Shown piece after piece: positions 62,976-64,000 of a stretch of DNA of 64,000 bases. The notes below the pieces were generated by a model. The model saw only the letters and a program-made list of their open reading frames with translations. It had not been told where the DNA came from and did no database searches. The stretch comes from CBDBND01 sp965262665. Its GTDB lineage: Bacteria > Pseudomonadota > Alphaproteobacteria > Rhodospirillales > Rhodospirillaceae. The stretch lies in contig CBDHFR010000004.1 of the NCBI GenBank assembly GCA_965262665.1, positions 1,922,001 through 1,986,000 on the forward strand, in the 5' to 3' direction. Made by a program: the position numbers and the translations under genes. Numbering within the stretch: the first letter of the stretch is position 1; each line of letters starts with the position of its first letter.

Positions 62976-63960
62976 AGCCAAGCTGGCAACGAATGAGGCG
63001 CTGCGGCGCGATGTGCAGGATCGGCTTGCGGGTCGGATCTCGGCACCGGATGGAACGGTGATCGAGGGGCCACGCGTCGTCTGGAACGGTCGTCGGCATG
63101 GGCCGCGGCAGCGCAGGCGATGGGCCAGGGCCTGGAGTCCTGAGCAGATCGCGCACCGTCTTCGGATCGACTATCCTGGGGACGGGCCCGAGGATCAAGC
63201 GATGCGGATCAGTCATGAGGCGATCTATCAGGCGCTCTACGTACAGGGCCGCGGCGCACTCCGTCGTGAGCTGACCGCCTGCCTTCGCACGGGAAGGGCA
63301 CTGCGCGTGCCTCGGGCACGTAGCCGCCGGCGGGGAAAATCCTTCGTCACGCCTGAGATCATGATCAGTGAACGATCGGCGGAAGCAGCTGATCGGGCCG
63401 TACCCGGACACTGGGAAGGTGACCTGATCATCGGCTTGGGCAGATCGGCGATCGGCACTCTGGTGGAACGCGCCACGCGGCTCACAATGCTGCTGCATCT
63501 TCCCCGAATGGAAGGCCACGGCACCGTCCCGCGCGTGAAGAACGGGCCTGCGCTTGCCGGCTGGAGCGAGCATGGGGCTGAAGCGGTTCGCGATGCCATC
63601 GCCCGGACGATCACGACATTGCCAGCGCAGCTTCGCCGCTCGCTGACCTGGGACCAGGGAGCAGAGATGGCCAGGCATGCGGATCTGCGGATCGCAACCG
63701 GCCTTCCCGTCTACTTCTGCGAACCGCACAGCCCTTGGCAACGCGGAACGAACGAGAACACCAATGGATTGCTTCGACAGTACTTCCCGAAAGGAACCGA
63801 TCTGAGCGCACACAGTCCGGACGTACTCGCAGTTGTTGCTGACGCGCTCAATACACGGCCCCGCAAGACCCTCGGATGGAGAACTCCCGCCGAAGCTCTG
63901 GACCAGTGCTTGCAGGCCAGTCAAACTGAACGTGTTGCGACGACCGGTTGAACCCGCCCT
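62976..63960 (+). mobile_element. IS30-family element copy 2, 5'-truncated, inside IS3
   Basis: Transposase frame from AKLATNEALRRDVQDRLAGR (about 62980) to the stop at 63951: WSPEQIAHRLRIDYPGDGPE, MRISHEAIYQALYVQGRGAL, catalytic VPGHWEGDLIIGLGRSAIGT, LTWDQGAEMARHADLRIATG and QRGTNENTNGLLRQYFPKGT. The N-terminal DNA-binding part and left terminus are missing; the right terminus ends near 63960. It contains the middle section deleted from copy 1. Confidence 0.88.
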
Positions 63961-64000
63961 GCGAGCCACGATCAGAATGATGAATGACCCCTGGTGGCGG
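63961..64000 (-). mobile_element. IS3-family element copy 2, interior, running off the window
   Basis: The last 40 bases match 46197-46236 inside orfB of the complete IS3 copy. The element continues beyond the window edge. Confidence 0.85.

Noticed and set aside
62974..63969. 331-codon minus-strand ORF
   Set aside because: It is the exact antisense of the IS30 transposase, a common shadow in GC-rich IS30 elements.

Overview
The window is a heavily rearranged, insertion-sequence-rich stretch of a Gram-negative proteobacterial chromosome, most likely an alphaproteobacterium. The clues are a TonB receptor, an FlhF/FlhG flagellar block, a FliK-like C-terminal domain of alphaproteobacterial type, a DUF454 protein and a cytochrome b561. 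It holds at least ten families of insertion sequence, many nested or truncated, and many broken genes. That pattern suits a recently host-restricted or otherwise decaying genome. Assembly error at repeats cannot be excluded from the sequence alone. No rRNA, tRNA or CRISPR array was seen.

Layout. 0-5.5 kb: end of a soluble transhydrogenase, two MFS carriers, a maleate-isomerase-type enzyme and an FAD monooxygenase (aromatic or N-heterocycle catabolism). 5.8-10.4 kb: wreckage of a tannase/feruloyl esterase gene (IS5 inside), a hypothetical gene and a DNA methyltransferase with HNH tail (IS30 inside). 10.4-11.0 kb: an IS630 half and a truncated membrane sensor. 11.2-21.5 kb: a co-directional minus-strand run of a MacAB-like efflux system (with a divergent TetR gene), a DUF1838 protein, two SAM methyltransferases with twin-arginine-like leaders, and a DUF485/acetate-type symporter pair. 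21.5-25.0 kb: a TauD pseudogene and nested IS630, ISAs1 and IS481 elements. 25.1-30.0 kb: DUF454, a FliK-like fragment, cytochrome b561, an exported NADP-binding oxidoreductase, an alpha/beta hydrolase and an MFS carrier. 30.1-35.2 kb: the other halves of ISAs1 and IS630, then flhA (broken), flhF, flhG and a fliK-like 5' part. 35.3-43.9 kb: a secreted protein, a di-heme DUF1111 cytochrome, a hydrolase with an in-frame amber codon, a GPH carrier, a second IS5, a third methyltransferase and cyclopropane-fatty-acid synthase. 43.9-48.8 kb: IS21, IS3, IS630, IS110 and IS6 material. 48.9-52.1 kb: a YcnI-like protein and a TonB receptor. 52.4-54.9 kb: IS1182 nested in IS21. 55.0-59.7 kb: a minus-strand cluster DUF1838-GST-SUMF1-SDR-DUF1838. 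59.8-64.0 kb: IS debris, a YkgJ-like protein, a DUF3883-type remnant, and IS30 sitting in IS3.

Two themes stand out. First, three independently split features (an ISAs1 with matching 10-bp target duplications, an IS630 and a fliK-like gene) all become continuous if segments are reordered as [26.29-30.69][23.10-26.29][34.93-30.69 inverted][10.40-23.10], so the scramble can be largely undone. Second, several enzymes that normally use cytoplasmic cofactors (SAM or NAD(P)H) carry N-terminal export signals and sit beside DUF1838 proteins that also carry twin-arginine-like leaders. This is the best candidate here for an undescribed envelope-located pathway.
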